Positions 53,301 through 64,000 of a stretch of DNA of 64,000 nt are shown here, piece by piece (the stretch's first letter is position 1; every line of letters starts with the position of its first letter). The stretch lies in contig NZ_CP108549.1 of NCBI RefSeq assembly GCF_036010325.1, forward strand, positions 6,944,001 through 7,008,000, written 5' to 3'. The position numbers and the translations under genes were made by a program. This DNA comes from Streptomyces sp. NBC_01210. GTDB taxonomy: Bacteria; Actinomycetota; Actinomycetes; Streptomycetales; Streptomycetaceae. The notes under the pieces are model-generated. The model worked only from the letters and a program-made list of their open reading frames with translations. It was not told the origin of the DNA and made no database searches.

Positions 53301-53719
53301 CCCGCGCTCTCGAACGCCTCCCAGGAGGCTTCGAGCAGCAGTCGCTGCTGCGGCTCCGTCGCGAGCGCCTCACGCGGCGAAATGCCGAAGAATGCGGGGT
53401 CGAATTCGGCGGCGCCGTGTACGAATCCGCCGTACACGGTGTCGGAGGTGTATCCCTCGTCCCCCTTGCCGGAGCCCTGCAGCGCCGCAATGTCCCAGCC
53501 GCGGTCGGTGGGGAATTCCGTGACGCCGTCGCGGCCGTCGCGCACCAACTCCCAGAGCCCGTCGGGGTCTTCGACCCCGCCCGGGAAACGGCAGCTCATG
53601 CCGACGATCGCGATGGGCTCGTGCGCGCCGGCCTCCAGCTCGCCGAGGCGCTGGCGGGTCTGGTGCAGATCGGCCGTGACCTGCTTAAGGAAGTGACGGA
53701 GCTTTTCCTCGTTGGACAT
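47336..53719 (-). CDS. Type I PKS, terminal module KS-AT-DH-KR-ACP-TE
   Basis: A 2127-aa final polyketide synthase. Residues 1-33 form an N-terminal docking coil ([20 protein letters not shown]). KS (about 34-460): DTACSSS near 206, [17 protein letters not shown] (about 590-900): GHSQGE near 678 with RLDVLQ upstream and GAGHS near 784, unlike malonyl HAFH or methylmalonyl YASH. DH (about 960-1230): [35 protein letters not shown] near 1463, LDD in AGVLDDGV (B-type stereochemistry), Ser-Tyr in FSSAAGV and [21 protein letters not shown] near 1774. TE: nucleophile in [10 protein letters not shown] near 1963 and His in GDHFSMM near 2101. It has no ER. It follows the upstream PKS by 24 bp and releases the finished chain. 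Confidence 0.95.
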   Translation of the reverse strand: MSNEEKLRHFLKQVTADLHQTRQRLGELEAGAHEPIAIVGMSCRFPGGVEDPDGLWELVRDGRDGVTEFPTDRGWDIAALQGSGKGDEGYTSDTVYGGFVHGAAEFDPAFFGISPREALATEPQQRLLLEASWEAFESAGINPAELRGSRTGVFAGLMNNTDYLAQAPVLPEGVGGFLSTGTSGSVASGRVSYTFGLVGPAVTVDTACSSSLVTLHLAVQALRNGECSMALSGGATVMCAPGTFIEVSKQQGLAADGRCKAFSEDADGAGFSEGAGMLLLERLSDARRNGRRILGVIRGTAVNQDGASNGLTSPNGPSQQRVIQEALANARLAPQQVDAVEAHGTGTTLGDPIEAQALIATYGQGRDAERPLWLGSFKSNVGHTQAAAGVGGVIKMVMAMRHGVLPKTLHVGEVTRKVDWSGGSVAVLTEARPWPESDEPRRAGVSSFGVSGTNAHVILEQAPEPASAAAAPVPQADTATVVENSPPAAARPLPQAPAPWLLSAKSEQALRGQAGRLRAHVAARPELDPADVAHSLVATRASFDYRAAVVADDREGLLRGLAALADETAEAGEQPEGVQLVQGMARPDRKIAFVFPGQGSQWLGMAAGLLEASPVFAASVAECDAAFAEFLDWSVADALRGSPGTPDAERLDVLQPMLFTTMVSLAALWRSCGVEPAAVVGHSQGEVAAAHVAGALSLQDASRIVALRSKALLALIGKGAMASVLAPVESVQEQIAPYGDRLSVAVVNGPGACVVAGVPDAVDEFVATMEAAEIRVRRVPGALGAGHSAQVEPLREEILADLGPVVPRAARVPLYSTVTGELLDTGTMDAEYWYENMRRTVEFDRTVRELLATGHQMFIEVSPHPVLTVPLQGILESAGSEAAVFGTLRRDEGGSQRFLTALATAHIAGAEPTWDAVITPGGEGRVELPTYAFQRSRYWLEPGLYDGDVTSAGLVPAGHPLLAAAIERADEDGLLLSGRLSLRTHPWLADHAALDTVLLPGTAFVELALHAGDRVGCGVLEELTFEAPLILPEQGGVAVQLVVGVPDGTGRRSVSIHARADDVPGEQPWTRHATGTLAGSAAPASFDFTVWPPEGGEEVPVDGLYDEFHAAGIGYGPAFQGLRGVWRRGSEIFAEIDLPEELHSAAEEFGVHPALLDAAMHAAAAGTVDGSDGAEPGGLWLPFSWRGVSLYATGAKALRVRFAPVEGEDALSLQVGDATGRPVVAADALVVRQISAEKLSAASTRHHESLFQVDWVPLPLSAVGAKASYAVIGEGLAGAVGASHADLGALTAALAAGGPVPELVFAPFGLEAGAESGSTGGTAAAAHLAAREALELVQAWLADQRLADARLVVVTRNAVATGPDEDVPGLAHSPVWGLLRSARAENPDRFITVDLDGEQSSAQALWAAAASGEPEIALRAGSALAPRLARVPVAGETGPETDPAAQAQGTDSTVLDPDGTVLITGGTGTLGALVARHLVTEHGARRLLLTSRRGADAAGAAELTAELTGLGADVQLVACDTSDRAALEALFAGVPVDRPLTAVVHSAGVLDDGVIDGLTPERLAKVMRPKVDAALHLHELTEGLDLSAFVLFSSAAGVMGNPGQANYAAANAFVDALAQHRRIRGLPATSMAWGLWLDSLGVIGEANGEEAAARTGNRIPGLSSQEGLELFDAAWHHERTLFVPMRLDLAELRAQADPEGVPPLLRGLVRTVARRSGSGAQTSGPSLAERLAGLPEHERGAAMLEYVRTQAASVLGYADADAVAPTRRFLEMGFDSLSAVELRNRLGAATGVRLPATVAFENPTSEALAAYLTRAMGSAAEPRPAEGGAPAVGAGQESVFGAMARRAGEVGRLQEFVTLLTSASEFRPSFESSAELSGELDMVRLAKGESGAELICIPSVLPMSGPHEYARFAAALRDVRNVSVLPAPGFVPGEPLPADVDTLAVAHAESLLAHTDGKPFVLAAHSSGGMLAHSLVSRLESLGVRPQALVLMDIYPLDARAFTGVQARIGGAGTPDGEDRPGPGPDSGSGATAGGLGALGDVRLTAMAGYFRIFGDWEPQAIATPTLLVRASEPLPNWRHTEDWQSSWRLEHSALDTAGDHFSMMEEHAGRTARTVHDWLSQLDPSA

Positions 53720-53743
53720 GGTGACGTCTCTTCTCCTAGCGGG

Positions 53744-64000
<10,257 letters not shown>

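Overview
The window is high-GC DNA with streptomycete gene style: GTG/TTG starts, ATGA overlaps, LuxR-type and LAL regulators, NarL-type two-component genes, modular PKS and NRPS genes. It is most likely a Streptomyces or close-relative chromosome. It holds two separate secondary-metabolite regions with housekeeping and regulatory genes between them.

Region 1 (1-3410) is core genome: the 3' part of an APC-type permease and a TrmA/RumA-type RNA (uracil-C5) methyltransferase.

Region 2 (about 3411-21224) looks like an acquired island. The last 60 bp of the methyltransferase gene plus 7 bp are repeated in direct orientation, 55/67 identical and without gaps, 17,810 bp downstream. Between the repeats lies a compact NRPS cluster. 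A KAS III and a free ACP lie on the + strand. A five-gene minus-strand run reads methyltransferase, P450, two-module NRPS with TE, a FAD monooxygenase fused to a condensation-type acyltransferase, and a second methyltransferase. An EF-hand protein and an SDR lie beyond it. The A-domain codes read as serine (DVWHFSLVDK) and a proline-like variant (DIQFICQVVK). A Ser-Pro NRPS next to a flavin monooxygenase is the logic of brabantamide, pyrrolizixenamide and legonmycin biosynthesis. The inferred product is therefore an N-acylated bicyclic proline-derived (pyrrolizidine or cyclic carbamate type) compound, with unusual tailoring.

Region 3 (21225-32467) holds a deletion scar joining parts of two genes, a fused assimilatory nitrate reductase/flavoprotein reductase, a HTH-TOBE molybdate-type regulator, a TetR/FAD-monooxygenase pair with a clear double-palindrome operator, and a NarL-type two-component system with two very small membrane proteins.

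Region 4 (32468-64000, running off the right edge) is the edge of a type I PKS cluster. It has a type II thioesterase, two tandem LAL regulators, a metallophosphoesterase and Sfp-type PPTase pair, a secreted metzincin-like protein, an IS630 remnant, a macrolide-type glycosyltransferase, a small membrane protein and two PKS genes on the minus strand. These encode the last three modules of the assembly line. All three have KS-AT-DH-KR-ACP, and the last also has a TE. The two upstream ATs look malonyl-specific (HAFH). The terminal AT has GAGH, which points to a branched, possibly ethylmalonyl-type, extender. The two modules of the upstream PKS share tracts of nearly identical DNA.

No tRNA, rRNA, CRISPR array, intact transposase or integrase was recognised. 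Coordinates of minus-strand genes include the stop codon at the lower coordinate. Functions are read from motifs and remembered family features; no database search was possible.
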